Below are positions 22,336-33,092 of a DNA stretch of 64,000 nt, one piece after another. Below the pieces are notes generated by a model. It made no database searches. It saw only the letters and a list, made by a program, of their open reading frames with translations, and had not been told where the DNA came from. The DNA is from Desulfobulbaceae bacterium (GTDB lineage: Bacteria; Desulfobacterota; Desulfobulbia; Desulfobulbales; Desulfocapsaceae). The DNA lies in NCBI GenBank assembly GCA_031287565.1, contig JAITSS010000004.1, forward strand, positions 20,664-84,663. Direction: 5' to 3'. Position 1 is the stretch's first letter, and each line of letters opens with the position of its first letter. A program made the position numbers and the translations under genes.

Positions 22336-23730
22336 TCAGCGTGTTCTTGGTGGTGTGTCGCGCTGTTGATGCTCCTGTCGCAGCAGCCGCGTCAGCATTT
22401 CGTCGAAGATGATGTTGGTTGGCAGGGCCGAACTCTTCATCCGGTATTCGGCCTGGAGGATGGCGGCGAGATTTAGGCGCAACGTGGCGATGCTCCAGCG
22501 GGCGGCGGCGCGGAAGTTGTTGAACAGGGCGTAGGGGTGGCCTTGCAGCAGTTCCGGGAAGCGTCCGGTGTCTTTTAAGGCGGGCAGGTAGCTGTCCTGG
22601 AAACGTCGCGCGTCGAGGTCGGGTCGCCAGGGTGGGCGGCCTTGTTCCTGGAGCGCCTTGATAATCAACAATCTGCGAAAATAATTGCGCAGGGTGGCGA
22701 GGATGGCCAAAGCGTGGACGCCGCCGTCCAGTAGATGTGAAACGGTGCCAAGTGCCCGGCCCAAATCACCCTTGGAAAAGGCGTCGGTCAGTTCAAATAA
22801 GGCGTCTTCGTGGGTGCGCACCGTGAGCAGCTCGACATCGGCGCGGCTGATTTGTTGGCGTTCGCCGCAGAAAAGCGCCAATTTCTCCGCTTCAACGGCC
22901 ACGGCGGTGGGGTGGGCGTCGCTGGTTCGCGCAAAGAGCAGCTCCAGGGCGGCTGGCTCGATTTTTTTGCCCAATTCGGCTAAGCGCCCGGCCACCACTT
23001 CGCGCAAGACCGCCTCGCGCTCTTTTTTGTCAGCGGCTTTGGCGCTGGTGGCCATTTGGCAATCAATGGCCACGGCGGCGGTCTGTTTCTTGATGTAGGC
23101 GAACAGTCGCTGGCGCTTGTCGAGCGCGTCGCAGGTTACAAGCAGATAGTGCCCGGCGGCGAAGCCTTTTTCCAGCGCCGTGATATACATATCGGCCAGG
23201 CGTCCGCTGTCGCTCGCTTTTTTGCCGTCGGCGGTCTCGCTGAACAGCCGGTCGGCCCAGGCCAGGTCGCCTGCCGGTTTATCAAAGGAAAATATCTGCC
23301 GCCATTTTTCTTCCGACAAGGCGGAAAACCCGCCATCTTCACCGGCGCTGATGCCAGCGAGGCTGGCCAAGGCCGCGCAATGCCTCTTAGCGGCGGCCCG
23401 GTTCGAGGTTTTCACCGCCTCTTCCAGTTTGTTCCACGACTTTTCGGCATCGACACCGCTTTGGAATAGGCCGCTATCGGTGACGCGATAAATCTGTCGG
23501 CCCGGCAACAGGCTGTAGGTCATCAGAGAGGCCAGGGTGCGGCCTGGGTCTTCTGTATCGCCATCCAAGCGATGCACGGTGGCTGGACTGGCGGCGAGCG
23601 CTTTTTCTACCTGGTCGCAGGCTTCGCGGCAGAGAAAGCGTTCGCCGAAAAACAGATACAGGCGGCAGGCTTCGGCTTGCCCGGTTTTGGCTAAAAATGA
23701 CGGCAGTTCAGCGCGTTTAAGAATGGTCAT
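22336..23730 (-). CDS. holA: DNA polymerase III delta subunit
   Basis: HolA-like YLFFGERFLCREACDQVEKAL...; FELTDAFSKGDLGRALGTVSHLLDGGVHALAILATLRNYFRRLLIIKAL. Confidence 0.85.
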   Translation of the reverse strand: MTILKRAELPSFLAKTGQAEACRLYLFFGERFLCREACDQVEKALAASPATVHRLDGDTEDPGRTLASLMTYSLLPGRQIYRVTDSGLFQSGVDAEKSWNKLEEAVKTSNRAAAKRHCAALASLAGISAGEDGGFSALSEEKWRQIFSFDKPAGDLAWADRLFSETADGKKASDSGRLADMYITALEKGFAAGHYLLVTCDALDKRQRLFAYIKKQTAAVAIDCQMATSAKAADKKEREAVLREVVAGRLAELGKKIEPAALELLFARTSDAHPTAVAVEAEKLALFCGERQQISRADVELLTVRTHEDALFELTDAFSKGDLGRALGTVSHLLDGGVHALAILATLRNYFRRLLIIKALQEQGRPPWRPDLDARRFQDSYLPALKDTGRFPELLQGHPYALFNNFRAAARWSIATLRLNLAAILQAEYRMKSSALPTNIIFDEMLTRLLRQEHQQRDTPPRTR

Positions 23731-23747
23731 TATTTTTTTCGAATCGC

Positions 23748-24314
23748 TTAGAACACGCCGTGTTCATGCAAAATATTGACGGCGATGGCCCAGAGCGCCA
23801 AGCCGCCCGCGATTTCCGCGCACCGACTCAGGCGTTTGCCGCTGGCGGCCAAGCGCCCCAGATGCAGGCCGCAGGTGGTGAAGAGGGCGGCGATGAGGCC
23901 AATGACCAGGGCGGGCAGGGCGATTGGCGTCTGTAAAAGCGACATGCTGAATCCTACCGCCAGGGCGTCGATGCTGGTCGCCACCGACAGCATGACCAGT
24001 GACAGACCGCGGGTGGCGTCTTTGCCGCGTCGATCTTCTTCGGCCATGAATGCTTCGCGCATCATGTTGCCGCCGATGCAGGCCAAAAGGGCGCAGGCGA
24101 TCCAATGGGCGTATGTCTGCACGAAGCCGCTGATGGCGTTGCCGCAAAACCAGCCAATAACCGGCATCATGGCCTGAAAAAGACCGAAGTGCCAGGCGAG
24201 GCGGAAGGTTTGGCGCGGGCTGACTTTTTTTAAGGCGATGCCGACCGCGACCGCGACCGCGAAGGCGTCCATGGCCAGGGCGCAGGCCAGGGTGATGAGG
24301 GCAAGAAGAGACAT
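23748..24314 (-). CDS. mntP: Putative manganese efflux pump MntP
   Basis: MSLLALITLACALAMDAFAVAVAVGIALKK...SVATSIDALAVGFSMSLL. Confidence 0.9.
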   Translation of the reverse strand: MSLLALITLACALAMDAFAVAVAVGIALKKVSPRQTFRLAWHFGLFQAMMPVIGWFCGNAISGFVQTYAHWIACALLACIGGNMMREAFMAEEDRRGKDATRGLSLVMLSVATSIDALAVGFSMSLLQTPIALPALVIGLIAALFTTCGLHLGRLAASGKRLSRCAEIAGGLALWAIAVNILHEHGVF

Positions 24315-24318
24315 GGCG

Positions 24319-26826
24319 CTATTTTGTGCTGGGCGTGGGGATGAGTCGCGGCGCGAGACTACCCAATTCCACGTCCGCTGACAAGGGCGGCAGGCAGGTG
24401 ATGCGCGGCTCGCCGTCCAAACGGCGCAGGAATATGCTACCGTTTTCGCCGGTGGTGACGAGTGGGATGCGCTGATTCCGGCAGTGATCAACCAGTTCCG
24501 GTGAGGGGAACAGGCCGTCCCGCCGGGCGCTGGCCGAAACCACAATCAGACGCGGCGCGACGGCGGCGAGAAAGGCGGCGCTGTTTGAAGTGCGCGAACC
24601 GTGGTGGGCGGCGAGCAGGATATCGCTTTGTAAGGTCAGACCTTTGGCGAGCAAAGATTCCTCCATCTCCGCGTTGATGTCGCCGGGCAGCAGCATGGAA
24701 TCGTCGCCGTTTTCAAGCCGCATCACCAGACCGGCGTTGCGCTCATCACCAGTAATATTGGCCAGGCAAGTAAGCTGGGTCGCGCCGATTCGTAGGGTGT
24801 CGCCCGCTTTGGCGATGTGGATGGGCACGCCTTTTCGTCGCGCCAGAGCGAGTAGCGCCTGAAAATGTTCACCCGCCGCTTGTGGGTTGCTCACCCACAA
24901 AGCGCCGACCTCGAAACAGCGCAGCAAAAAAGCCAGGCCGTTGCAGTGGTCGGCGTCGGCGTGGCTGACGGCGATCACATCGAGGCGGCGCACACCCTGT
25001 CGCCACAAATACGGCGCGACCCGGCTCATGCCCACTGATTGCCGCCCGCCGCCCATACCGCCACCATCAATGAGAAAGGCGCGGCCTGGCAGAGTGTGCG
25101 CCACTGTGGCGCTACCCTGGCCAACATCCAGCGCGGCGATCTTCGGCGTGTCGGTGAATTCCGGACGCAGGCGGTCGCGGAGCGGCGAAAAATAAACCAG
25201 GATGCTTACCGCAACCAACAACGCGCCGAGCCGGGCCAGGCGTTTTTTGCGATGGAAGGCGGCGCAAAACAGAATCAATCCAACATAATAAAGGACGAAC
25301 AGCGGCCAGGGCGGCGGCGCGAGATAATACGAGGCGAAGGGCGCGGCGGCGAACAAACGGGCCAGTTTGTCAGCGGCCATCACACCCGATTCTCCGAAAC
25401 GCAGCAAAAAAACGGCGGCGTCTGGCTGGGTGGGCATCAGCGGCAGGGCGCAAAAGCCCAGCGGCAGCGACCAGAAACTTAAAATTGGTTCGATGATCAG
25501 GGTCGCCAGAGGCCCGACCAGGGACAGCCGTTGGAAGGTGGCAATGGTCAGGGGCGCGGCGCCGAGGGCGGCGGCTATAACCGTGATCAGGGCGGCGAAC
25601 ATCCAGCTTGTCACCGTGTCGGCCCAAGTCTTTTCGCCGTTTTTGCTGAAGCGTGGCGCAAAAAGACCGGCGGCGGCGCAGAGTGACAGCGCCGTGACAA
25701 AGGATAATTGAAACGAGGCGGTGAACAGCGCTTGCGGTTGCGCCATAAGAAGCAAGAGCGCGGTTAGGGAAACCAGTGGCGGCCAGGCGCGGGCGCGGTT
25801 AAAGAGCAGGGCGCAGACCGCGATTGCGCACATGACAAAAGCGCGCATGACCGGGCTTTCGCCGCCAGCCAAAAGCGAATACAGCGCCAGAAGCGGCAGG
25901 CAAGCCAGCCAGGCCAGCTTTTTTACGTCGTAGCGCAGGATGAGGGCGGGAAAACGGCGGAGAAGCCAATACAAAACCGTGTAACAGAGCAACGATAACA
26001 GGGCGATATGCGAGCCGGAAATCACCATGATGTGCATCGTGCCGCTGGCGATGAAGGCTTCGACCATCTCATCGTTTAAGCGCGAACCGTCGCCGATAAG
26101 AATCGCCCGATACAAAGCGGCGGCATCCGGCGGCAGATGCTTGTCGAGAAAAAGACCGATGCGGTGGCGCAGGAGTTCAGGGATATAGCGTAGACCTGGC
26201 CATGTATCCCAGGCGTTTCGCGCATCCACGGCTGTGGCGATGGCCCCAGGCCCGCGCAAGACGGCGATTCTCCAGATACCTTTTTGCGCCAGGAAACGGG
26301 CGTGGTCGAAACCGCCGGGCACGGTGGCGGCTCTAGGTCTATCCAGACGCGCCCGCAGGACGACAAAAGCGCCCGGCGGATAATGTTTAGGCCAGGGCGC
26401 GGGCAATCGCACCGATACGCGGCTATGCGCGGCGCGGCTTTGCGCTTCATGCCAGCGGCGTAGCGCCACCACATCCAAAGCGCTTTGACTTCCTCTTTGG
26501 CTTGGCGTGGGCATGACCGCGACATGGCCGAAGAGAAGAACTTCTTCGCCGTCGGGCAGATGCGCCAAGGCGTCGCTCGCCACTGGGCGGCTGGTGACGA
26601 AGCCGCCATGCAGGCCCAATGCGCCGAACAGGGCGATGAGGCAGAGAACGGCGGCTTTGTCGCTGAAAAAACGCCGGGCGAAAACCGTCGCCGCCAGAAA
26701 GAGCAGGGCGCAGGCCAGGATGATGGTCGGGTCGGGCCAGACGCGGGTGGCGCTGAAGGCGACGCCGCCGATGAAGGCCAGGGCCAGCAGGGTAATCAGA
26801 TCGAAGGAGAGCGGTCTGACCTTCAT
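24319..26826 (-). CDS. comEC: ComEC/Rec2 family DNA internalization competence protein
   Basis: MHIMVISGSHIALL competence domain; C-terminal MBL ALDVGQGSATVAHTLPGRAFLIDGGG...VSHADADHCNGL. Confidence 0.92.
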   Translation of the reverse strand: MKVRPLSFDLITLLALAFIGGVAFSATRVWPDPTIILACALLFLAATVFARRFFSDKAAVLCLIALFGALGLHGGFVTSRPVASDALAHLPDGEEVLLFGHVAVMPTPSQRGSQSALDVVALRRWHEAQSRAAHSRVSVRLPAPWPKHYPPGAFVVLRARLDRPRAATVPGGFDHARFLAQKGIWRIAVLRGPGAIATAVDARNAWDTWPGLRYIPELLRHRIGLFLDKHLPPDAAALYRAILIGDGSRLNDEMVEAFIASGTMHIMVISGSHIALLSLLCYTVLYWLLRRFPALILRYDVKKLAWLACLPLLALYSLLAGGESPVMRAFVMCAIAVCALLFNRARAWPPLVSLTALLLLMAQPQALFTASFQLSFVTALSLCAAAGLFAPRFSKNGEKTWADTVTSWMFAALITVIAAALGAAPLTIATFQRLSLVGPLATLIIEPILSFWSLPLGFCALPLMPTQPDAAVFLLRFGESGVMAADKLARLFAAAPFASYYLAPPPWPLFVLYYVGLILFCAAFHRKKRLARLGALLVAVSILVYFSPLRDRLRPEFTDTPKIAALDVGQGSATVAHTLPGRAFLIDGGGMGGGRQSVGMSRVAPYLWRQGVRRLDVIAVSHADADHCNGLAFLLRCFEVGALWVSNPQAAGEHFQALLALARRKGVPIHIAKAGDTLRIGATQLTCLANITGDERNAGLVMRLENGDDSMLLPGDINAEMEESLLAKGLTLQSDILLAAHHGSRTSNSAAFLAAVAPRLIVVSASARRDGLFPSPELVDHCRNQRIPLVTTGENGSIFLRRLDGEPRITCLPPLSADVELGSLAPRLIPTPSTK

Positions 26827-26833
26827 TACCGCT

Positions 26834-28129
26834 TCATCTTATTGTCAGCAATTCCGTAAGCGCGTCGAGGTGGCCAGTCAAAACTCCCTGTCGCCGCGCC
26901 TGCGCCAAAGCCAGGGCCGCCTCACCCATTTGATGGGCCGCTTGCGGTTCGGCCAACAATTGGGCCAAAGCCGCAGACAAATCGTCGCCATCTTCAACCA
27001 TGCGGGCGGCGTCACAGGCTGTCAGGTCGGCGGCGATTTCGGCGAAATCTTCCATGTGGCGGCCAAAAAGAATCGCTTTACCGGCCCAGGCCGCTTCCAA
27101 GGGATTGTGCCCGCCCTCAGGCGTCAGACTGCCGCCGATGAAGGTTATGTCGGCGAGAAAATAGCAAGCGGCCAACTCGCCGATGCTGTCGAGGATGAAA
27201 ACTTCACAGTCTGGGACGGCGGCCTGCCTATTCTTGTCTGTCCGGCAGGCGGTCGCTTGGGAACGCCGCCAGGCGACCAGACCGCAGGCTGTGGCCAGGG
27301 CCGCCAATTCCTGGCCGCGTTCCGGGTGGCGCGGCGCGAGCACCAGGAGCAAGTCGGGAACGCGGTGGCGCAGGCGGCGAAAGACCGTGAATATGATTTC
27401 TTCTTCGCCGGGATGGGTTGAGCCGCAGACCCAAAGGCGTTTCGGCGGCAAAAGGGCGGCGACGGCCTCAGCGCTGATGCCTGGCTGCTCGGCGGCGTAT
27501 TTCAGATTGCCCAAAACTGGCAGTCGCCGAGGGTCGATGCCGAAAGCGGCCATCCTGTCGCGGTCGGCGACGGTTTGCATGGCCAGACGGGAAAAGCAGG
27601 AGAACATCGGCAGAAAGAGCGCTTGAAAATGGTGAAACCTGGCAAATGAGGCGGCGGAAATGCGGCCGTTGACCAACATTGCCGGGATGTTTTCGCGCTT
27701 GAGGGAAAAGAGCAGGCCCGGCCAGAAATCGGTTTCAACCAGAATGAAGACATCGGGGCGCAAGCGGCGTAAATGGCGGCGTACCGTCGGCAGCCAGTCG
27801 AGGGGCGCGGGCAGAATGACATCGGCGACGTTTGTCAGAATCCGCCGGGCCAATGTCTCGCCGCTCGCCGTGGCCACGGTGATGACGAGAAAGGCGTCGG
27901 GAAAACGCCCGCGTATCGCCCGCGCCAAAGGGGCGGCGGAGCTGATTTCGCCGACCGACAGGGCGTGCAACCAGATGCGCTTGCGACCCGTCGGCGCGAT
28001 GGGTGGAGTTTGCCTCAGACGCGCGCAGAGCCGCCGAAATTTATCAGGCCGCCGCAGGCGCAAAACCAGCGCAAACGGCCAACCGACCAGCGCGGCGAGT
28101 ATCTGCGCCAAAAAATACAGCGGCAGCAT
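26834..28129 (-). CDS. waaA: 3-deoxy-D-manno-octulosonic acid (Kdo) transferase
   Basis: RIWLHALSVGEISSAAPLARAI, ETDFWPGLLFSLKRENIPAMLVNGRIS, WVCGSTHPGEEEII, GGSLTPEGGHNPLEAAWAGKAILFG. Confidence 0.92.
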   Translation of the reverse strand: MLPLYFLAQILAALVGWPFALVLRLRRPDKFRRLCARLRQTPPIAPTGRKRIWLHALSVGEISSAAPLARAIRGRFPDAFLVITVATASGETLARRILTNVADVILPAPLDWLPTVRRHLRRLRPDVFILVETDFWPGLLFSLKRENIPAMLVNGRISAASFARFHHFQALFLPMFSCFSRLAMQTVADRDRMAAFGIDPRRLPVLGNLKYAAEQPGISAEAVAALLPPKRLWVCGSTHPGEEEIIFTVFRRLRHRVPDLLLVLAPRHPERGQELAALATACGLVAWRRSQATACRTDKNRQAAVPDCEVFILDSIGELAACYFLADITFIGGSLTPEGGHNPLEAAWAGKAILFGRHMEDFAEIAADLTACDAARMVEDGDDLSAALAQLLAEPQAAHQMGEAALALAQARRQGVLTGHLDALTELLTIR

Positions 28130-28381
28130 ATGGTCTCCAGGGAAAGAGCGGCGGCGGGTGTTTCCTGAGCAGCGCCTTGATTGCATGTGAAATGTCGGTT
28201 TGAAACAAAAGGCCCGCCTTATCCGCTGTGGCGGGGAGGCGGGCATCTTTTGTTTTCCGGGAAAGGCTGATCGAATCCACCTGTCCTTGCCTGCTCAGGC
28301 GCGCTGTACCCCTACAGTCCGAACGGTCGAGGTTCATATTCATCAGCGTTTCCTCAGAACACTCCGATAGAGAAACGCCGC

Positions 28382-28792
28382 TCAGTTTGTCCACACCCCG
28401 TTTTGTTTTTTCACCGGCGCGGATTTGTGAGCCGGAGTTTGTGGCGGAGCGGGCGCGCTCTCTTGCTGTCGTTTTTGTTCTTCCATGCGGTCATAGTTTG
28501 GCAGAACGCCGCAAAGCTGTCCACGCCCATCAAGCCCATACTGAACGTATTGGCCTATTTTCAGAGAATCAAACGGGGTATCGCACGACCTGTTGACAGG
28601 ATACAACACGCCGTCAATGGTTATTCCGTCGCGGCTGACTTGTGTGATTGCGCCAAAACGTGGGTCGTTCTGTCGCGCCGCCACGGCCTGGCTGTCCGCC
28701 GCCATTTCCGGAGCGGCGACAGCGGGCAAGCCGGACAAAGCACACAACAGCGCGGTCGTTACGATTGCCGTATTTTTATTGATCGAACGCAT
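28382..28792 (-). CDS. Small exported protein, PilY2-like by position
   Basis: Signal peptide MRSINKNTAIVTTALLCALSGLPAVAA; ITQVSRDGITIDGVLYPV; directly downstream of pilY1 in the minor-pilin cluster. Confidence 0.55.
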   Translation of the reverse strand: MRSINKNTAIVTTALLCALSGLPAVAAPEMAADSQAVAARQNDPRFGAITQVSRDGITIDGVLYPVNRSCDTPFDSLKIGQYVQYGLDGRGQLCGVLPNYDRMEEQKRQQESAPAPPQTPAHKSAPVKKQNGVWTN

Positions 28793-28805
28793 TGCTCGCT
28801 CCTTT

Positions 28806-31800
28806 TTAATTGTTGACCGGTTCCCGCCAATAGTTGGCACCCGCCTCTTCGGACAGTTCATCGATTACCTCAAGGCCGCCGGAACCAGGCATGATTTTCA
28901 CTTCTGTCTTGTTGTCCGGGTCCCTCACGATGTTTGGCGTATTGACCATGCCATCATAGGCGATCCCGTTTGCCGCCACAGTGGCTGTGCTGCCGTCCGG
29001 TAGCGTGATGGTGACAAAATCACCACTGTCGATTTTCCCGTCGCCGTTAATATCCAGTTGCGCTTGATCCAAACGAGCGCCGGCGCAGGCGGATACTTCC
29101 ATCAGCACCGATTTGCCGCCCGCGCTGCACTCGGTATCGTTCGGGATGAAGGAGACGGCGATCAGTTTGCCGTCGCGAATCTGCACATCCTTCACCACCC
29201 GCTCCGCCGCCGCATTCGTCATTGAGGTCAGGCCGGGCAGATCAAGATACCAGCCGACCTCATGGCCAACACCACCGCCGCCGTCATTATCGCCATACCA
29301 CACAGGTTTGTTATCACTGGTGACGCGGATATCGTTGCCGTTGGCCATGCCTTGCCAGATCACTTCCTGTTTCGTCAACTTGGCGCCGACGCGGTTATAC
29401 CCGGCATTGGCGAAGGAATTGGCTGACCTGTTCCAGACGCCCAGGTAGGCGCGGCGATCAATTGGTTCAATCTCGCGCATTTCGTCGATCGCGCCGTCGC
29501 CGTCGTCATCAATGCCGTTGTCGGGCACGCTGTCATAGTCCCAGATGCCGAACAGGCTTTGTTGGCTGACGCTGGCGCGATCAGGTTCACCTAAAAACTG
29601 ACCGGTGCCGAACGTCACCATATACCCGGCCTTTGCGCAGTGGTACATCACATCCGGGCGGGCGGTAATCGCTTGTCCCGGCGCGCTGAACATCGCTTGC
29701 GGTTGGTGCGCGGCATTTTCATGGGCGATACGCCAATTCGACGGATCGCTGTCTGTCAAGTCGAATTTCCATAGGTTGCCCTGCAAATCGCCAGCGTAGG
29801 CATAATCAACCCGATCATCCTCATCGACATCAATGACGACCGGGGACGACAGACCGTTGGGGTTTCCATGGTTGCCGACGCCGGTATCGATTTTACGAAT
29901 CACTTCACCGCTGAGAGCGTCGAGGATGTAGAGCATGGCTTTGCCGTTATAGCTTTCATAGCCGTTGCCGAAAATGGCCAGCCACGGCGAACGTTTGCTG
30001 GAATTATCCGGCTGACTGCCGAGATATTTGCTGCGATAGCTTTTAACGACCGCCGGCGTGCTGTAGGAATAGCCGAGGTCGTCATCGCAGTAGGCCAAAC
30101 GCTCGTTGCCGTCGCCGCCGCAATAACTTACGCCCGCCTCGTAGCCGGAGCCGGTGACATACAGCGCCTTCTCGTCGCTCTCATCGACCGCGCCGTCGCC
30201 GTTGTTGTCGCGGCCATCGGCGGCGCTGGCTTTGTATGTGTATGAAATGGCGGTATTTTCCGACGCCTCTTTGTCGGCTATGCCGTCGCCGTTCGTATCA
30301 ATTGATGTCGTGACGGTGGAGCGGCGCGGATATTCCCATTGTACCATGGCGGCGGCCTGACTGGCGTTTGCGACCGAATCGGCGTTGGTGACATCAAGGG
30401 CGAAGTAACCCTTGCCACCACGGCCCAGACCGGAAACCAACAGATACATGTTGGCTCGTTCGCCGCTCTCGTCGGTGACGCCGTCATGGTCGTTGTCGAT
30501 GCCGTCGCCATAGTTTTCCGAAGCGTCGATGGTGTTGCCAATACCCTGGCCGTCGCCGTTGTTATCGAGTCGGTCGGCGGACATGTCGCCGGCCATGCGG
30601 GCCAATCGCGTCACCACCGGCCCGGCGTCGAGGTAATAGCGGTGCTGATAGTCAACGGCGCTTAAATCAAGCAGATGATCGTGTGTCAGGCTGGGGATAA
30701 AGGCGAAACGCTCCTCACCGGTTTCGGCATCGAAGGCGTGCAACATGCCATCGTTGGCGCCGACAAAAATTGTGCCGATCTGTTGTTCCGCCGTTTCATC
30801 AATCCGACCATTGCCGTTGTTGTCCAGCCGGTCGAAAATGGCGGTGCTGTTCATGACCGGCGCTGAATGGATAATGTCGCCGAGGATATTATTGCCGGCA
30901 CCCTCGCCGCCGCGTTTGCGCATGGTGGCAATGTCGTTCTGGCCGCGCAGCCAGGGGATGAGGTCGCCAAAGACTGTCGGCTCGGAGGTGGCGCGTCCAA
31001 GCATTTCCCGCTGCGCCTCAGTGAAAACTGTATTGTCCAATAAGCCCGGTGCGGCGTTGACGAAGTTCAGCCCAAGGCCATCACCGTTGCTGGTGACAAT
31101 CAGGCGGGAATCTGGCGTTCTCGCTTGCAGTATCGTCGCCGCTGACCAGTTTTCCTCGCCGTCGGCATCGAAAATTTTTGATTTGCCGGTGATTGGATCG
31201 CGGCCAATACGATAAGAAAACAATCCGCCTGTCCAGTTATCGGTGTTGAAATGCCCGATATACACGGCGCTGCCGCTCGTGATCTGGCTGCCGTTGACCG
31301 CCGCCGCCGCGCCGGAGGCTTCACGGCTGCTGATGTCGGCGGAGATGCTCTTCATGGCGTCGGTGAGTTCCTGCGGATTGGAAGCGCTGAAATACAAACC
31401 GCGCCCGTTGATTGAGGCGTGCCACATATCGTCGATTTTTCGTGGATCAGTATTTGCATCCTGCCATGTCGGGCTATTGTCCCGTGTGCATTGATTGAGG
31501 AAATAGGGATCATCCTGATAGTTGCAACCGGCGAGGTCGGGCGTGCCGTCCATGTTCATATCGGTGAGTAGCGTGGCGCCGGTGACACCGAAGGCCAGCG
31601 TATAGGTGACAAGATGTTGCCGTGAGTTTTTGTCGAAAGCCACCGATGGTATTTGGTCGTCGAGGCTGGGCGCCAAATCCATGTCGTAATAATGCATGGC
31701 GAGATCGGCCATCGTGCCGCTGTAACTATCGCGATATGGAGCCTGGTAAGGAATACCTTCGGAGTCGTTGCCGCCATCGACGTTGCCGAAAACATTATAT

Positions 31801-33080
31801 TTGCTGGTGTAGTATCCATCGGTCATAACGATGGCGAAAGACTGCTGGCAGGCGCCGCCATGGTCGGCGTCACAAAATGGATTGGCGCTCGTGGCGCCGC
31901 ACACGCTGGGTGTAATGGGGGCGATGGAAATATCATCCGATATCGTTTGGTCGAAATATTTTCCCACATCGTTATAGGCGCTCAATAAAGGCGTACTGCC
32001 GACGGGAGCCATGGCATACAGTCGATCAAGAATGGCTTTCTTTTCGTTGAAAAGACCATTGCCGTCGGTATCGTCCACAGAGGTGACGCCGAAGCGCGCG
32101 CCATTGTAATTATTGATGGAATATACCCCGGCATTGACGCCGGAAAAGTTCATGATGGCGGTGCCGACCGCGTTCATGCCGACGAAATGGCGTTTGCGGT
32201 GCCAAACGAACCACTGAACGAAATTCTCTAATTCCTCTTGGGCGTTTGGTTGTTTGACGCTGCCGTCAGCATTGGTCCAACGCGCTTTTATCGGGGTGAC
32301 ATCCGGCGATGCTTCCGGCGCCAAACTCAGTTCGCCGTCATCAACATGTCCGTCGTTATTGAGGTCGGTGAAACGATAATATTCACGGCTGGGCGCGCCG
32401 CCGTTGTAGCGTAAAAGCACCAGCCAAACCTGTTCATCAGTGTCGAGTTCGCCGTTGCCGTTGACGTCGTTCACCAGGTAATAATGCGTCCATGGGATGC
32501 TGATTGCGCCGATTGCGTGATACTCCGCAGTCAGGTTGGCGGTTGGCGCGCCGCCGTTCGAGTAGCTATCGTGCATTACCTGGAACATAGCGTCGTAAGG
32601 ATACGTTGGCACACTGGTAATTGTATTTAATTCCGTTTTTGGCAGATATTGCCAATTGTGGTCTTCGGTAATGTATGGCCATGGATTATATTTAGCATTG
32701 GGATTGTAGAATATCTTGTTATATCCAAGCCAACGGGATTTCCATAATGTTGCATTAGCGGCAGATAATGCGGTGCTCCCATCAAATGAAGACAAAATAC
32801 CGGGATATATAAGATATGAATTTTGGAAAAGACCATTGTATTCTGTTGTTGAGAATTCCCAATTCATACTGCCGGAGTTATCAAAGACAAACATGATATT
32901 CGCCGGGGCGGATTTTTGCTTGGTCTCCATCGGGTTGTTGCTCAATTCGATGGCTTTGGTTTCGCCCGCGTGGCAGCAGAGGAAGAGGCACAACAAAGCG
33001 GCCAGCGCTCCGCCGCGATATGATGGATGCTGGATTTGCAATCTCGGCGTTTCCTTGGCATTCAACGATGTATTTGACAC
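28806..33080 (-). CDS. pilY1: PilY1-like type IV pilus tip/adhesin protein
   Basis: VWA-like MFVFDNSGSMNWEFS, IFVGANDGMLHAFDAETGEERFAFIPS beta-propeller, many DNNGDGxxDE calcium-binding-type repeats. Confidence 0.88.
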   Translation of the reverse strand: MSNTSLNAKETPRLQIQHPSYRGGALAALLCLFLCCHAGETKAIELSNNPMETKQKSAPANIMFVFDNSGSMNWEFSTTEYNGLFQNSYLIYPGILSSFDGSTALSAANATLWKSRWLGYNKIFYNPNAKYNPWPYITEDHNWQYLPKTELNTITSVPTYPYDAMFQVMHDSYSNGGAPTANLTAEYHAIGAISIPWTHYYLVNDVNGNGELDTDEQVWLVLLRYNGGAPSREYYRFTDLNNDGHVDDGELSLAPEASPDVTPIKARWTNADGSVKQPNAQEELENFVQWFVWHRKRHFVGMNAVGTAIMNFSGVNAGVYSINNYNGARFGVTSVDDTDGNGLFNEKKAILDRLYAMAPVGSTPLLSAYNDVGKYFDQTISDDISIAPITPSVCGATSANPFCDADHGGACQQSFAIVMTDGYYTSKYNVFGNVDGGNDSEGIPYQAPYRDSYSGTMADLAMHYYDMDLAPSLDDQIPSVAFDKNSRQHLVTYTLAFGVTGATLLTDMNMDGTPDLAGCNYQDDPYFLNQCTRDNSPTWQDANTDPRKIDDMWHASINGRGLYFSASNPQELTDAMKSISADISSREASGAAAAVNGSQITSGSAVYIGHFNTDNWTGGLFSYRIGRDPITGKSKIFDADGEENWSAATILQARTPDSRLIVTSNGDGLGLNFVNAAPGLLDNTVFTEAQREMLGRATSEPTVFGDLIPWLRGQNDIATMRKRGGEGAGNNILGDIIHSAPVMNSTAIFDRLDNNGNGRIDETAEQQIGTIFVGANDGMLHAFDAETGEERFAFIPSLTHDHLLDLSAVDYQHRYYLDAGPVVTRLARMAGDMSADRLDNNGDGQGIGNTIDASENYGDGIDNDHDGVTDESGERANMYLLVSGLGRGGKGYFALDVTNADSVANASQAAAMVQWEYPRRSTVTTSIDTNGDGIADKEASENTAISYTYKASAADGRDNNGDGAVDESDEKALYVTGSGYEAGVSYCGGDGNERLAYCDDDLGYSYSTPAVVKSYRSKYLGSQPDNSSKRSPWLAIFGNGYESYNGKAMLYILDALSGEVIRKIDTGVGNHGNPNGLSSPVVIDVDEDDRVDYAYAGDLQGNLWKFDLTDSDPSNWRIAHENAAHQPQAMFSAPGQAITARPDVMYHCAKAGYMVTFGTGQFLGEPDRASVSQQSLFGIWDYDSVPDNGIDDDGDGAIDEMREIEPIDRRAYLGVWNRSANSFANAGYNRVGAKLTKQEVIWQGMANGNDIRVTSDNKPVWYGDNDGGGGVGHEVGWYLDLPGLTSMTNAAAERVVKDVQIRDGKLIAVSFIPNDTECSAGGKSVLMEVSACAGARLDQAQLDINGDGKIDSGDFVTITLPDGSTATVAANGIAYDGMVNTPNIVRDPDNKTEVKIMPGSGGLEVIDELSEEAGANYWREPVNN

Positions 33081-33092
33081 GATAAGCCTCCT

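Noticed and set aside
24240-24320. Manganese (yybP-ykoY) riboswitch upstream of mntP
   Set aside because: mntP starts only a few bases after the comEC stop, so no space for a leader RNA.
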